Source of the DNA: GCA-2770975 sp050248915
Lineage (GTDB): Bacteria; Cyanobacteriota; Sericytochromatia; UBA7694
Direction of reading: 5' to 3'
Assembly (NCBI GenBank): GCA_050248915.1
Contig: JBFWRL010000036.1
Location: 1-39,373 of the forward strand
Length of the DNA stretch: 39,373 bases
How positions within the stretch are numbered: the first letter of the stretch is position 1; the number at the start of each line of letters is the position of its first letter. The translations under genes were made by a program, and so were the position numbers. The notes beneath the pieces were generated by a model. It worked only from the letters and a program-made list of their open reading frames with translations, was not told the DNA's origin and ran no database searches. Of this stretch, positions 1 through 8,761 are shown in pieces.

Positions 1-249
1 TTCCTCAAAGACGGTGTCGACAATCAGGTCGAAGCCCTCCGAGGCCCAGAGGGCGAGATTTTGGTAAAATACCCGGCGCAAACGCTCATAAGGCACAGTA
101 TTGAGATTGGCTCCGGCCGGAAAGGCACGAAAACAATCGTCAATCGACAGACGGACCCACTGATGTTCACTTTGGGCCTGAAAGGTGCGTGCGAGGGAAG
201 ATTTACCGGCACTGGAAGTGCCATTGAGGATGATGATTGATGCGGTCAT
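1..249 (-). CDS. Chloramphenicol phosphotransferase-like P-loop kinase (3' end cut by window)
   Basis: The visible 83 residues begin with a beta-strand (IIILNG) running directly into a Walker A loop GTSSAGKS, followed by SLARTFQ and then an acidic SIDDCF segment. This is the start expected for the chloramphenicol 3-O-phosphotransferase-like family of small P-loop kinases, whose members often act on unknown substrates; real chloramphenicol resistance is not implied. The C-terminal half lies outside the window, so the substrate-binding part cannot be judged. An alternative in-frame ATG lies three codons upstream (258). The gene is transcribed away from the cytidine deaminase gene, which is on the same strand upstream of it. 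Family assignment rests on the N-terminus only. Confidence 0.6.
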   Translation of the reverse strand, partial: MTASIIILNGTSSAGKSSLARTFQAQSEHQWVRLSIDDCFRAFPAGANLNTVPYERLRRVFYQNLALWASEGFDLIVDTVFEE

Positions 250-370
250 GTCTTTCATTATCCCGACTCATTCAGCACTTGGCAAGCGCGAATCTGTTGC
301 AAAAATCACAATTGGCGACACACCTGGGTTTGCCCTTGAAAAAAGCTGAAATAGGACGTCTTGACTGGGT

Positions 371-871
371 TTAATCGCCTTTTTTAAGGGTGCCGTGTTC
401 AAACATCAGGGGCAGCAGGCTTTGGATATCTGGAACCACCACCACAGGACCCTGGCGGCCTTGCATCAAAATCCGGATCGGGGAATCGTGGCGGGCACGG
501 TATTCTGCGATCACCTGGCGACAGACCCCACAGGGCGTGACCAAGTCGTCGCTGTCCGCAGGGCCCGAAACCGTGGTCACAGCCAGGGCCACCACGGCCT
601 CTGCCGGGAATTGGGCACCAGCGGCAAACATACAAATGCTTTCGGCACAGAGGCCAGACGGGTAGGCAATATTTTCTTGGTTGCTGCCGCTGATAATCTG
701 GCCATTGGCCAAGCGAACCGCTGCGCCGACCTTAAAATTGGAATAGGGGGAATACGAGTTGGCTGTGGCTTGGCGCGCGACTTCGAGCAAGGCCTGATCT
801 TCCGAAGGTAATTCTTCAGGCAGGTCAAAAATGGCTAATTCGGTCTTTAAAACGCGGTGATGAACGGGCAT
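371..871 (-). CDS. cdd: Cytidine deaminase
   Basis: This enzyme converts cytidine or deoxycytidine to the uridine form in pyrimidine salvage, in the cytosol. The 166-residue protein carries the zinc site of the tetrameric (Bacillus/human-type) class: C75-A-E77 within SGLCAES, with E77 as the proton shuttle, and P-C114-G-V-C117 as the other two zinc ligands. The nucleoside-binding stretch YSPYSNFKVGAA (residues 40-51) is also present. Its N-terminus is about 20-30 residues longer than the typical 130-140-residue enzyme. A TATAAT hexamer lies 33 bp upstream of the ATG, so the gene probably has its own promoter. No functional link with its neighbours is evident. Confidence 0.93.
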   Translation of the reverse strand: MPVHHRVLKTELAIFDLPEELPSEDQALLEVARQATANSYSPYSNFKVGAAVRLANGQIISGSNQENIAYPSGLCAESICMFAAGAQFPAEAVVALAVTTVSGPADSDDLVTPCGVCRQVIAEYRARHDSPIRILMQGRQGPVVVVPDIQSLLPLMFEHGTLKKGD

Positions 872-903
872 ATTGCACTTTCTGAATCAAAAGATGGGAA
901 GTT

Positions 904-909
904 ATTATA
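904..909 (-). promoter_or_regulatory. Probable -10 hexamer for cdd
   Basis: On the minus strand this reads TATAAT, a perfect sigma70 -10 hexamer, placed so that transcription would start about 26 nt before the cytidine deaminase ATG at 871. I see no convincing -35 at 17 bp (TCTGAA), so the call is tentative. Confidence 0.4.
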
Positions 910-960
910 GCCTGCCCATGGGTCAATTCAGAAGCAGATAGCGCGGTTTCACAGGGGGGT

Positions 961-1878
961 TTAGAGAATGCGTTTGCCAAAAGCCGATTGGATCAACTCC
1001 ACACCCAGCTCAGCGGTTTGGTTGCCCCAATCCAGTATGGGGTTGAGTTCGACCATTTCCAGGCCAATCAAACGCCCTGTGCCCGCGATTTTTTCCATCA
1101 GCAGATGGGCCTCGCGGTATTTGATGCCTCCTTTGACCGGCGTGCCCACACCGGGTGCAATTTTGGGGTCGAGGCCGTCAAAATCAAAGGAGAGGTGAAT
1201 GCCAGCAGTGCCAATCCCGGCAATTTCAATCGCCTCGCGGATGATGGCAGGCATGCCCTTTTCGTCAATATCTGTCATGGTATAAGCGTGTACGCCGCTT
1301 TCACGCACGATCTTTTTTTCTTCGATGTCCACATCACGCAGGCCAATTAAAACAACGTGTTCGGGCTTGATCTTGGGTGCAAAGCCACCGAGATTGACCA
1401 ATTCAGGTGAACCCATGCCCAGATTGACCGACATCGGCATACCGTGAATATTGCCGGTATGGGTGGTGTCGGGGGTGTTCATATCTGCGTGGGCATCGAT
1501 CCAGATCACGCCAATTTGCTCCCCTTTGGCATGGTAATAGGCGCTGATGCCGCCAATCGTACCAATTGCAATGCTGTGGTCGCCCCCGAGCACCAGTGGG
1601 AAATTGCCTTTGCGCATAATTTCAAAAACCCGGTCAAAATGGGTTTGGCAGGCCAGGGTGATCTCTTCCAGAAAGCGGGCATTGGTCTGCCCAATTTCCA
1701 GCGATTCGGGAATGGCCACAGAGATATTGCCTTCGTCCTGCACGAGATAGCCCATCTCGCGGATCGCTTTTTCCAGACCGGCAATGCGAAAGGCCGAAGG
1801 CCCTGCATCCACGCCGCGGTGTCCTGCGCCCAAGTCGAGGGGAGCGCCCAAAATAGAAATAATCTGATCTTTACGCAT
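961..1878 (-). CDS. rocF: Arginase (ureohydrolase family)
   Basis: Arginase hydrolyses arginine to ornithine and urea with a binuclear manganese centre. From the chosen start the protein is 305 residues, normal for the family. Metal-ligand motifs appear in order: GGDHS (H101), DAHADMN (D128, H130, D132), the SFDFDGLDP segment carrying the last two aspartates, and GLEMVELNP near the C-terminus. The reading frame extends 21 codons further upstream to 1941, but the ATG at 1878 has AGAGGAAA just upstream and gives the N-terminus MRKDQIISILGAP expected of arginases. Agmatinase or formimidoylglutamase are less likely because the N-terminal GAPLDLGAGHRGVDAGP block is arginase-like. No catabolic partner genes are adjacent. 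Confidence 0.9.
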   Translation of the reverse strand: MRKDQIISILGAPLDLGAGHRGVDAGPSAFRIAGLEKAIREMGYLVQDEGNISVAIPESLEIGQTNARFLEEITLACQTHFDRVFEIMRKGNFPLVLGGDHSIAIGTIGGISAYYHAKGEQIGVIWIDAHADMNTPDTTHTGNIHGMPMSVNLGMGSPELVNLGGFAPKIKPEHVVLIGLRDVDIEEKKIVRESGVHAYTMTDIDEKGMPAIIREAIEIAGIGTAGIHLSFDFDGLDPKIAPGVGTPVKGGIKYREAHLLMEKIAGTGRLIGLEMVELNPILDWGNQTAELGVELIQSAFGKRIL

Positions 1879-2132
1879 AATAAGTGTTTCCTCTTGAAAT
1901 CCAGCCGTGTGAAATCCAGTCTTGTGAGTCAAGTATACCAAGAAGGGAGGGGGAGGTGACTTGCATGGTATTTAGACGAGCCAGATCAAGCTGACTGGCG
2001 CAGCTTATCTGGCGTGGGGGGGGAACAAAACCAGGGAGAAAGCGAGGGATTCCAATCCCTTGTTAGAAACCTGTTTCATTGCCCACAATCAAAGCAGACA
2101 AACGCAATTCAATGCTTAGAAGGAGCCCATGC

Positions 2133-2687
2133 ATGAAATTTCAAAAATCTTTGTTGGCCTTGGGTTTGGGCCTGCTCACGGGCGCCCCTGCCTCTGCTGC
2201 CTCATTGGCAGATTTAGAGCGGGGCCAATTGGATATTCGCCTGATAGATACCGCTGGCCAGGACTATATCCAAGCCCAGGGCATTTTTGATGCCCCTGTG
2301 GACAAGGTCTGGCAAACCCTGACAGATTTTAAAAACTACCCGCGATATTACCAAAACCTGACCCGCTCTGAAATTCGCTCCCGCAGCGGCAATCAGGCCA
2401 AGGTCTATGTCAAATTTAACTTTCCCTTTCCGGTCAACGAAATCTGGGTGCTCAATCAATACACCCTCGATGCCCAAAACAAACGCCTGAGCTGGAAAAT
2501 GCTCGATGGCAACTTAAAAGACAGCGATGGGGTCGGGTCGTGGACCCTCAAGCCACACAAAGGCAAGACCCTGGCCACCTACCGCCTGAATGTCAATCCC
2601 TCAGGTGGCAATTGGCTGCAAAAACAGGCGGTCTTTCAGACCACGCCCCGTGTTTTTCAGTACTTGAATCAGCAAATGGGCTCTTGA
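2133..2687 (+). CDS. Secreted SRPBCC (START-like) domain protein
   Basis: The 184-residue product has a Sec signal peptide (MKFQKSLLALGLGLL, probable cleavage after PASA near residue 21) followed by one START/Bet v 1-like domain. The pattern QAQGIFDAPVDKVWQTLTDF is the typical first strand and helix of SRPBCC domains of the polyketide cyclase/coenzyme Q-binding type, which hold lipids or other hydrophobic ligands in a deep cavity. The start at 2133 was chosen because AAGGAG lies 7 nt upstream; an upstream in-frame ATG at 2079 would bury the signal peptide. The ligand is unknown. The gene converges on the EF-hand lipoprotein gene with only two bases between the stop codons. Confidence 0.75.
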   Translation: MKFQKSLLALGLGLLTGAPASAASLADLERGQLDIRLIDTAGQDYIQAQGIFDAPVDKVWQTLTDFKNYPRYYQNLTRSEIRSRSGNQAKVYVKFNFPFPVNEIWVLNQYTLDAQNKRLSWKMLDGNLKDSDGVGSWTLKPHKGKTLATYRLNVNPSGGNWLQKQAVFQTTPRVFQYLNQQMGS

Positions 2688-2689
2688 AC

Positions 2690-3304
2690 TTAACCCAAAT
2701 GCTCTTTGAGAAACTCGTTGGTTTTTTCGGGGGACATGCTTAACATCTGGCTGATGGCATCGATAAACTCTTCAACAGAGAAGTTTTGATCGCCGTCATA
2801 GTCAAAAATGAAGTTGATCATGCTGCCAGATTCCTGAAAAGAGACCTTTTGGTCGCGATTGAGATCTTTGCCCTGGAAGAATTTGGTCAAGGCATTTCTT
2901 AAATTGGCTTCGGAATAGCGCTCAGAAAAGACAGCGTTTTTTCCTGCCTGAAGTTCGGCCAAATTCAAGCGGCCATCGCGGTTGCCATCAACTTCAGAAA
3001 AACGGGCGACCACGGCTTTGTTGACCAGACGGCTGAATTCTTGCGGGTTGAGGGCCTGATCGGCATCTTTGTCGAGGGTGGCCAGTAATTTTCCGGCCAA
3101 GAAGTTGCGGTATTCATCCATGCTGTACCAGCGGGTACCGCCGGAGCGGGCCTGTGGGCGGGCGGTACTGGCAGAACGAAGTTGATTGAGTTGGGGAGCA
3201 CGGAGTTGGGGGTTGAGAGCCGCTGAGGGCAACATTTGTGGGCCAGATTGGCAGGCGGTAAGCAAGAGAGCGGCAGACAATAAGGCAAACAGAGATTTTT
3301 TCAT
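2690..3304 (-). CDS. EF-hand calcium-binding lipoprotein
   Basis: The 204-residue product starts with a lipoprotein signal (MKKSLFALLSAALLLTAC, lipobox LTAC with Cys 18), so the mature protein should be lipid-anchored outside the cytoplasm. Four EF-hand-like loops follow: DKDADQALNPQEF, DGNRDGRLNLAEL, DLNRDQKVSFQES and DYDGDQNFSVEEF. All have Asp or Asn at loop positions 1, 3 and 5 and an acidic residue or near equivalent at position 12, so calcium binding is likely for most. There is no catalytic domain; a calcium-dependent structural or signalling role at the envelope is possible but unproven. AAGGAAT precedes the ATG, and AT-rich sequence with two TATAAT-like stretches lies upstream. Confidence 0.85.
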   Translation of the reverse strand: MKKSLFALLSAALLLTACQSGPQMLPSAALNPQLRAPQLNQLRSASTARPQARSGGTRWYSMDEYRNFLAGKLLATLDKDADQALNPQEFSRLVNKAVVARFSEVDGNRDGRLNLAELQAGKNAVFSERYSEANLRNALTKFFQGKDLNRDQKVSFQESGSMINFIFDYDGDQNFSVEEFIDAISQMLSMSPEKTNEFLKEHLG

Positions 3305-3403
3305 GGTTCAGATTCCTTCTACGCTTTGATGATCTGATTATATCTTTGACCATCAAAATTCTGACGGAGATTATATCAAGCTTAGTCGAATCTTAGCTTG
3401 GAT

Positions 3404-4597
3404 TTAGCACTCATAATCCGGGTCGGTGGCCGCAATCGAAATCCCCGCAGGCACAGGATAATCGCTTTTTTTCAGGGTCTGTTCCAAGGCGATTAGGGTG
3501 GCCCAAATATTGGGCAGGTGTTGGTAGCCCAAATGGCCCACGCGAAAAATCTGGCCCGTGAGTTTGCGCTGCCCACCGCCGAGCACAATATTGTATTCTT
3601 CGAGCAGGCGCGTACGGATATCGTCGGCATCAAGACCGGGCGGAGGATAGACCGGCGTCACCGCCCGCGAGGCATGCCGTTCGTCGGGGATCATCAGCTC
3701 CAGGCCCATGCCTTTTAAACCGGCACGAACGGTTTGCATCAGGTGCAAATGGCGGGCCTGAATCTGTGCAAGACCTTCAGTTCGCATCATTTGCAGGGCC
3801 ACTTTCAGGCCATAAAAGAGTGGAATCGGTGGGGTCCAGGGGGTCCAACCCTGTTCAGCGTATTCACGGATGAGGGTAAAATCCAGACTAAAGCGCGGCA
3901 ATCTGGCTTGCGCATGTGCCTCCCAGGCCTTGGCAGAGAGAGCCACAAAGGCCAGCCCCGGTGGAACCATAAAGCCCTTTTGTGAAGCGCCCAAGACCAC
4001 ATCCAGGCCCCAGGCATCCATCGGCAGCGGGGTTGAGGTCAAACTCGAAATGGCATCAACAATTACCAAAGCCCCGTGTTCAGACACGATCGCCGCCATC
4101 TCTTGCAGCGGGTTTAACACCCCGGTGGAGGTCTCGTTGTGGATGATCAAAACCGCTTTGATGGCATGGGTTTTGTCGGCTTGGAGCCGTACGCGCAGAT
4201 CTTGGGTCTGAATGGTTTTGCCCCACTCATAAGCCAGCCGCTCAACTTCGAGGCCATACTGGGCGGCCATGTCTCCCCAGCGCTCGCCAAACGAGCCGTT
4301 GGAAACGGCCAAGACTTTGTCGCCAGGAGAGAAGAGATTGAGCAGGGCCGCTTCCATGCCGGTGGTGCCAGAACCCGTTAACATCAATACCCGATTTTGG
4401 GTCTCAAAAGCCCAACTCAGGCCCTTTTCAATCTCAGCAAAGAGTTCAGCAAAAGCAGGGCCCCGGTGGTTGAGCATCGGCCCCGAAAGGGCCTGCAACA
4501 CAGCCTGAGGCAAGGGGGTGGGGCCGGGGAGCATCAACAATTGGGGCCTGAGTTCAGACAGAGAACGATTCTCCACAACCACAGGTATTGCTGGCAT
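3404..4597 (-). CDS. Class V pyridoxal-phosphate aminotransferase (alanine-glyoxylate/serine type)
   Basis: This belongs to the fold type I PLP enzymes that include alanine-glyoxylate and serine-pyruvate aminotransferases. Visible hallmarks are LLMLPGPTPLPQAVL at the N-terminus, HRGPAF, the TGSGTTGMEAA cofactor-phosphate loop, HNETSTGVLNP, the VDAISS aspartate that pairs with the pyridine nitrogen, and the ASQKGFMVPPGLAF block carrying the Schiff-base lysine. The start is uncertain: the ATG used here overlaps the upstream Fe-S carrier gene by 44 nt, while the ATG at 4531 would start right at MLPGPTP and a further ATG lies at 4627. The overlap suggests co-transcription with that carrier gene. 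Substrate cannot be deduced; similar sequences are also annotated as soluble hydrogenase 42-kDa subunit. Confidence 0.85.
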   Translation of the reverse strand: MPAIPVVVENRSLSELRPQLLMLPGPTPLPQAVLQALSGPMLNHRGPAFAELFAEIEKGLSWAFETQNRVLMLTGSGTTGMEAALLNLFSPGDKVLAVSNGSFGERWGDMAAQYGLEVERLAYEWGKTIQTQDLRVRLQADKTHAIKAVLIIHNETSTGVLNPLQEMAAIVSEHGALVIVDAISSLTSTPLPMDAWGLDVVLGASQKGFMVPPGLAFVALSAKAWEAHAQARLPRFSLDFTLIREYAEQGWTPWTPPIPLFYGLKVALQMMRTEGLAQIQARHLHLMQTVRAGLKGMGLELMIPDERHASRAVTPVYPPPGLDADDIRTRLLEEYNIVLGGGQRKLTGQIFRVGHLGYQHLPNIWATLIALEQTLKKSDYPVPAGISIAATDPDYEC

Positions 4598-4937
4598 TGG
4601 GGTTGATAAATTTAAAGCCCCGGCCATTCAGACCGTCGTTAAAGTCGAGGGTCATGCCTTTGAGGTAGATGGCACTTTTGCGATCGATCAAGACACTGAT
4701 GCCATCTTGTTTGAGCACATGATCGCGCTCTTTGGGTTCATCGTAATCCATGTGGTAAGACAGGCCTGAACAGCCGCCGCCTTTGATCGCCAGGCGAATG
4801 CCCAAGTTGGGATTGTCTTGCTGAGCCAGAAAGCGCTGAATTTCTTTGAGGGCTTTGGGGCTGACTTGCACCAAAGGGGGCATTTTGCTGGGGTCGGTGA
4901 CAATGACGCCGCTGGTTTCTGTCGGAGTTTGATTCAT
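4554..4937 (-). CDS. A-type iron-sulfur carrier protein (HesB/IscA/ErpA family)
   Basis: A-type carriers receive Fe-S clusters from scaffold proteins and deliver them to apo-enzymes. The 127-residue protein has the three invariant cysteines of the family: one in GGGCSGLSY and two in the C-terminal NTCGCGESF. The domain starts around VQVSPKALKEIQRFL; the roughly 25 residues before it are variable. The length is slightly above the usual 105-120. It overlaps the start of the downstream aminotransferase gene. The heavy demand for Fe-S proteins in the adjacent anaerobic respiration genes is consistent with its presence, but this is a common housekeeping gene and no specific partner can be named. 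ErpA and IscA cannot be separated by eye. Confidence 0.9.
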   Translation of the reverse strand: MNQTPTETSGVIVTDPSKMPPLVQVSPKALKEIQRFLAQQDNPNLGIRLAIKGGGCSGLSYHMDYDEPKERDHVLKQDGISVLIDRKSAIYLKGMTLDFNDGLNGRGFKFINPNASNTCGCGESFSV

Positions 4938-5006
4938 GGGGTCTTTGAAACCTCTGTTTTTGACTGTTGTCTTCTATTATGCCAAATCCAGACAAAACTA
5001 TCCAGA

Positions 5007-6026
5007 TTATAGCGCGTGTAAATCAAAATCGGGTGGGCGGGATAGCTGAAATTTAAAGATCAATGGCAGGTGATCGGAGCCCACATTCGCCCCCGTATGG
5101 ATTTCAGACATGTTCAAATCGGGGCTGAGCAGGCAATGATCGATCGGAATTTGCACCAGGGGGTGAAAAAAGCTCGGCCAGCTGGGCAAAATACCAAAGC
5201 CCTTGCGACCATTGTTCAAACCGCTGAGTTTTTCAAAGGACTTGTAATAAGGAGACCACATCGAGACTTTGTAATCTCCGACCACCTAGAGGGGGGGGCG
5301 AATGTCTTGCAGGTGTTTGCCCAGGGCGCTTAATTGGCGGTTACGGCGCAGAGCCGGAACCCGAACAGGGGAATCGAGGTGGGTAACCAAGAGGTGCAAT
5401 TCTTGGGTATCCACCTCCAGACGGGTTTCCAGGGTCGGCAATTCGGCCTGGCCCAAAAAGCGCAGCAGGGTTTTGTTCATGGGGTAGCGACTCCAAACAC
5501 CGAGGCCAAAATACTGTTTGTTGGGGGGAGCAAAGCGATAGGGATAGGCCCGGCCCAAGCCGTTCATCATGGTCAAATGTTGGGGGTGAAACTCTAGCAA
5601 AATCACAATATCTGGCTGCTCTTGAACAATTTGCCGCGCCAAAGTTGAGACGTTTGAATTGGTATTTAAGACATTGGCTTGAAAGATTTTGACCTCTCGA
5701 CCCGAGCTGAGAGAGGATTGGGCTTTGCTCGCACCGACAGGCACAAACCAGGGCAGAATTTCGGCGACGTTTAAACTCAGACAAACCAGCAGTCCAAAGA
5801 CAAAATGCCAGCGCCGCATCAGGGCCATCAACAACAAAGGCAAGAGCAGGGCCAGGGCAAATTGGGTTTTAAACTGCCCCACCAGATCCAGGCCTGGGTG
5901 GACTTCTCCGAAGTGATTGCTCAGACTTAAACCGCTTAAAAGCACAGCCAAAACAACACTGGGCCAATACAGCGGGGGCAATTGGCGGGCAGCGGGCTTG
6001 AGTGTGTGGCGAATCGGCTTTTTCAT
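5007..6026 (-). pseudogene. Endonuclease/exonuclease/phosphatase-family protein, split by an in-frame TAG
   Basis: Two segments in the same frame together make one protein. The first (6026-5286, 246 codons) has three N-terminal hydrophobic segments, then the beginning of an endonuclease/exonuclease/phosphatase (EEP) domain: FQANVLNTNSN, the metal-binding Glu in DIVILLEFHP, and the THLDSP histidine motif. It ends ...IRPPL-TAG at 5288-5286, and the frame continues directly with VVGDYKVSMWSPYY, a PIDHCLL segment and the terminal GSDHLP motif. The stop therefore falls just before the conserved GD-x-N strand. The Asn of that motif is Lys here, which also suggests decay. A run of eight C bases lies next to the stop, so a sequence error is possible. 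The usual role of such membrane-anchored EEP proteins is unknown. Confidence 0.75.
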
Positions 6027-6161
6027 GGTTCAAAAGGGCCTGTGGCAGGCGTTTTTTTACCTTAACACACCTGCAGTCGGTCTGGCTGTGTCAAGGGTCC
6101 TGACGCACAGGGCAGAATTGGACCGAAACAAAGGGAACGGGCGAGCAGGCCCGCGAGCGAT

Positions 6162-6167
6162 TATAAT
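6162..6167 (+). promoter_or_regulatory. TATAAT very close to the radical SAM start
   Basis: A perfect TATAAT ends six bases before the ATG at 6174. If used as a -10 element, transcription would begin at or next to the start codon, giving a leaderless message; consistent with this, no Shine-Dalgarno sequence is visible in front of that ATG. I see no good -35 element. Confidence 0.4.
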
Positions 6168-6173
6168 GACAAG

Positions 6174-8069
6174 ATGCATATCACTGTGGGTATGGTTCAA
6201 TATAGTACGGGTGCGCCTGTTTATTTGCCTTATTCTGTGGGGCTCTTACAGGCTTCTTTGTCGCGGGCAGCAGATCCCGGCCGTTATCTCTTTCTTTTGC
6301 CACGGGTCTTTCCTGTTCCTCTGGCCCAGGAAGTGGCTGCACTCAGTGAGGTGGATGTGCTGGGGGTAAGTTTGTATGTCTGGAACGAACAGCGCTCCCT
6401 GGCATTGGCCAAACAGCTCAAGCAAAAACACCCTCAGATCTTGACCGTCTTTGGTGGGCCCCAGGTGCCCGACAGGGCTGAAACCTGGCTGCGGCAGCAC
6501 CCTTATGTTGATGTGGCCTGCCATGGAGAGGGCGAGGATATTTTTCTGGCTTTGATGGAGCAATACCCAGAGCGGCGCTGGCAAGCCATTCCCGGTCTGA
6601 GTTGGCTTGATTCGGGTCAGTTTAAACACACCCCACCGGCCCCCAAGCGCCGCGATTTGGAAGCCTTTCCCTCACCGTTTTTGAATGGCGTGTTTGAGCC
6701 CTTGATGGCCGCTTATCCCAAGCAGCGCTGGGCCAGCACCTGGGAAACCAATCGGGGCTGCCCGTTTAGCTGTGTTTTTTGTGATTGGGGTTCAGCGATT
6801 GCTACCCGGGTCAACCGCTTTGATACCCCCCGACTTTTGGCGGAGTTGGATTGGTTGGCCGCCAAACGCATCACCCATATTTTTTGTGCTGATGCCAATT
6901 TTGGTATTTTGCCCCGCGACCTGGAATTGGCTGAATACGCCGCCCAAGTCAAATTGGCCACGGGCCAGCCGGGCTCACTGATGGTGCAAAACGCCAAAAA
7001 CCTGCCTGAGCGCAGCTTTGAGATTCAAAAGCGCCTGATTCAAGTTGGTTTGGACAAAAATTTGACCCTGGCCCTCCAGAGTTTACATCCCCCCACCCTT
7101 CGGGCTTCGGGCCGTCAAAATATTTCTTTGACAGACTTTGAAACCCTGCAAAAGCGCCTCATGGCCGAGGGCATTCGCACCTATACCGATCTAATTCTCG
7201 GTCTGCCTGAAGAGAGTTATACGTCTTTTACAGAGGGCATTGCCACTCTCATAGAAAAAGGCCAGTACCACGCCTTTCAGTTTTTTAATGCAGATATCTT
7301 GCCCAATGCCCCGATGGCAGATCCTGCTTTTATCGAGCGTTATGGGATCGAAACGGCGACTGTGCCTTTTCGCCACGGTTTTACCCCCCTCGAAGGCGAC
7401 CCCGACGGAATTGTCGAGGTCCAGCAAATGGTGATCGCCACCGCCAGCTTGCCCCGACCCGACTGGGTGCGGGCACGGTGTTTTGCCTGGCTGACGGAAT
7501 TGCTCTTTTTTAATCCAGGCAGTCTGCGCATGCCACTTTTACTGTTACACGCCCACGGGCAGATCAACTTTAAGCCCCTCATCGAAGCCTTTATGGCCCC
7601 CGAACCTGCTTGGCCCACCTTGAATTGGATCTGGCGTTTTTTTGAGGAGAAGGCCTTGGGCATGATCCAAGGAGAAGCTGAATACAGCGCCTGCCCGGAT
7701 AGCTCAGGCGCCTTAAATTGGGTCGGCCCCTGCCACGCCCTGCTCGAAATGCTGGCGCGCACCCAGCGCCTGCCACAGTTTTACCAAGAGGCCAAAGCAC
7801 TGTTAACCCCCTTTGCCCAGACAGGAAAGGTGCCTCTGACGGCCTTGGATGACGCCTTGTTTTTGAGTTCCAGTCAAATTTTGCTGCAATTTTTACAAGA
7901 GCCCCTGTTTGAGCGCTACACCCTGTCTTGGAATGTCTGGGATTATCTGCAGGGGGTTTTAAGCGCGCAAAAATCCGAACTGCGATCCGAGCCAGTGGTC
8001 TTTGTTAAAACTTGGCGGGGAGAACCGTTTAAACTGCGCCGTTTGCAGAATGAGACCGAATCCGTTTAA
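6174..8069 (+). CDS. B12-binding domain radical SAM protein
   Basis: The 631-residue protein has an N-terminal cobalamin-binding-like Rossmann domain (LPYSVGLLQASL, then DVLGVSLYVWNEQRSL and VFGGPQVPD, roughly residues 1-135) followed by a radical SAM domain with its cluster motif CPFSCVFC (C-x3-C-x2-C) inside WETNRGCPFSCVFCDWG. The core ends near the segment DLILGLPEES, and a 200-residue alpha-rich C-terminal extension follows. Members of this class use cobalamin and SAM for methylations or other difficult C-C and C-P chemistry in secondary metabolism, lipid or tetrapyrrole modification; the substrate here is unknown. The stop overlaps the end of the convergent hydroxylase gene by 4 nt. The start is not supported by a ribosome-binding site. 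Confidence 0.9.
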   Translation: MHITVGMVQYSTGAPVYLPYSVGLLQASLSRAADPGRYLFLLPRVFPVPLAQEVAALSEVDVLGVSLYVWNEQRSLALAKQLKQKHPQILTVFGGPQVPDRAETWLRQHPYVDVACHGEGEDIFLALMEQYPERRWQAIPGLSWLDSGQFKHTPPAPKRRDLEAFPSPFLNGVFEPLMAAYPKQRWASTWETNRGCPFSCVFCDWGSAIATRVNRFDTPRLLAELDWLAAKRITHIFCADANFGILPRDLELAEYAAQVKLATGQPGSLMVQNAKNLPERSFEIQKRLIQVGLDKNLTLALQSLHPPTLRASGRQNISLTDFETLQKRLMAEGIRTYTDLILGLPEESYTSFTEGIATLIEKGQYHAFQFFNADILPNAPMADPAFIERYGIETATVPFRHGFTPLEGDPDGIVEVQQMVIATASLPRPDWVRARCFAWLTELLFFNPGSLRMPLLLLHAHGQINFKPLIEAFMAPEPAWPTLNWIWRFFEEKALGMIQGEAEYSACPDSSGALNWVGPCHALLEMLARTQRLPQFYQEAKALLTPFAQTGKVPLTALDDALFLSSSQILLQFLQEPLFERYTLSWNVWDYLQGVLSAQKSELRSEPVVFVKTWRGEPFKLRRLQNETESV

Positions 8070-8707
8070 GAGGGAAGACGCCCGCGATTGCGCAGGGCCA
8101 TTTCACTGGCTTGAACGTCTTTGGGATCGCGGTAGCGCCCAAACAAAAAGTCCCCCCAAGGGCTGGTAATGCCGTACCACAGGTCTTCGTGTTTGTAGTG
8201 GTGCCAAACATGGTATTTTTTCATATACCGGCTATAGCGGTTGCGGGGTGTGTAATCCGAGTGCGCCAACCAGTGGGTCCACTCGTAGAGCAGGTAATAG
8301 GCCAGATTGGTACAGAGAAAGGTCAGGGTGCCTTGCCAAGTCCAGGTCAGCAAATAGCCAAGGCCGGTATCGAGCAAGACCCCAACTCCAATCAACCAGC
8401 CTTCGGCAAAGACATACCTCACCGCTTTGGGGTCTTCGTGGTGTTTGTAGTGAATTTCATCCATGGCCCAACGCAGGCCGCGTTGGTGGGTGCCTGCAGG
8501 CGGGCGGGGAAAATGCAGCAAATAGCGGTGAATAAAATACTCGTTGAGGGGGCTAAACAAGAGCACCAGTAGGATCAAGCCGGCATAATCCCACCAGGCC
8601 CCTGTGCTGAATAAATAGCCCCAGCCCAAACAGGTCAGAGCCATCCAAGGCCAGAGGCGCTTTTGCGAGAAATAGATTTTCCAGACTTGGGCCAATTCTG
8701 GGTTCAT
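8066..8707 (-). CDS. Fatty acid hydroxylase / sterol desaturase superfamily membrane protein
   Basis: The 213-residue protein has several hydrophobic helices and the histidine clusters of the diiron fatty acid hydroxylase superfamily: HRYLLHF (after NEYFI), HYKHHE, HWLAH and YHVWHHYKHE. These ligate a diiron centre that uses O2 to hydroxylate or desaturate lipids such as fatty acids, sterols or carotenoids at the membrane. The protein ends FLFGRYRDPKDVQ..., close to the last His box, typical for the family. The specific substrate is unknown. It is on the opposite strand to the radical SAM gene with which its 3' end overlaps, so the two are not an operon. Confidence 0.85.
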   Translation of the reverse strand: MNPELAQVWKIYFSQKRLWPWMALTCLGWGYLFSTGAWWDYAGLILLVLLFSPLNEYFIHRYLLHFPRPPAGTHQRGLRWAMDEIHYKHHEDPKAVRYVFAEGWLIGVGVLLDTGLGYLLTWTWQGTLTFLCTNLAYYLLYEWTHWLAHSDYTPRNRYSRYMKKYHVWHHYKHEDLWYGITSPWGDFLFGRYRDPKDVQASEMALRNRGRLPS

Positions 8708-8761
8708 GGATTGATCTTAACACGGAAAAAGAAGGAATCAAGTGCCAAAATAATGGCAATT

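Noticed and set aside
5286..5288. TAG recoding (pyrrolysine or suppressed amber) in the EEP gene
   Set aside because: TAG is the terminal codon of several intact genes here (nxrB, tatA, nirK, nosZ), and there is no sign of Pyl machinery in the window. A nonsense mutation or sequence error is simpler.
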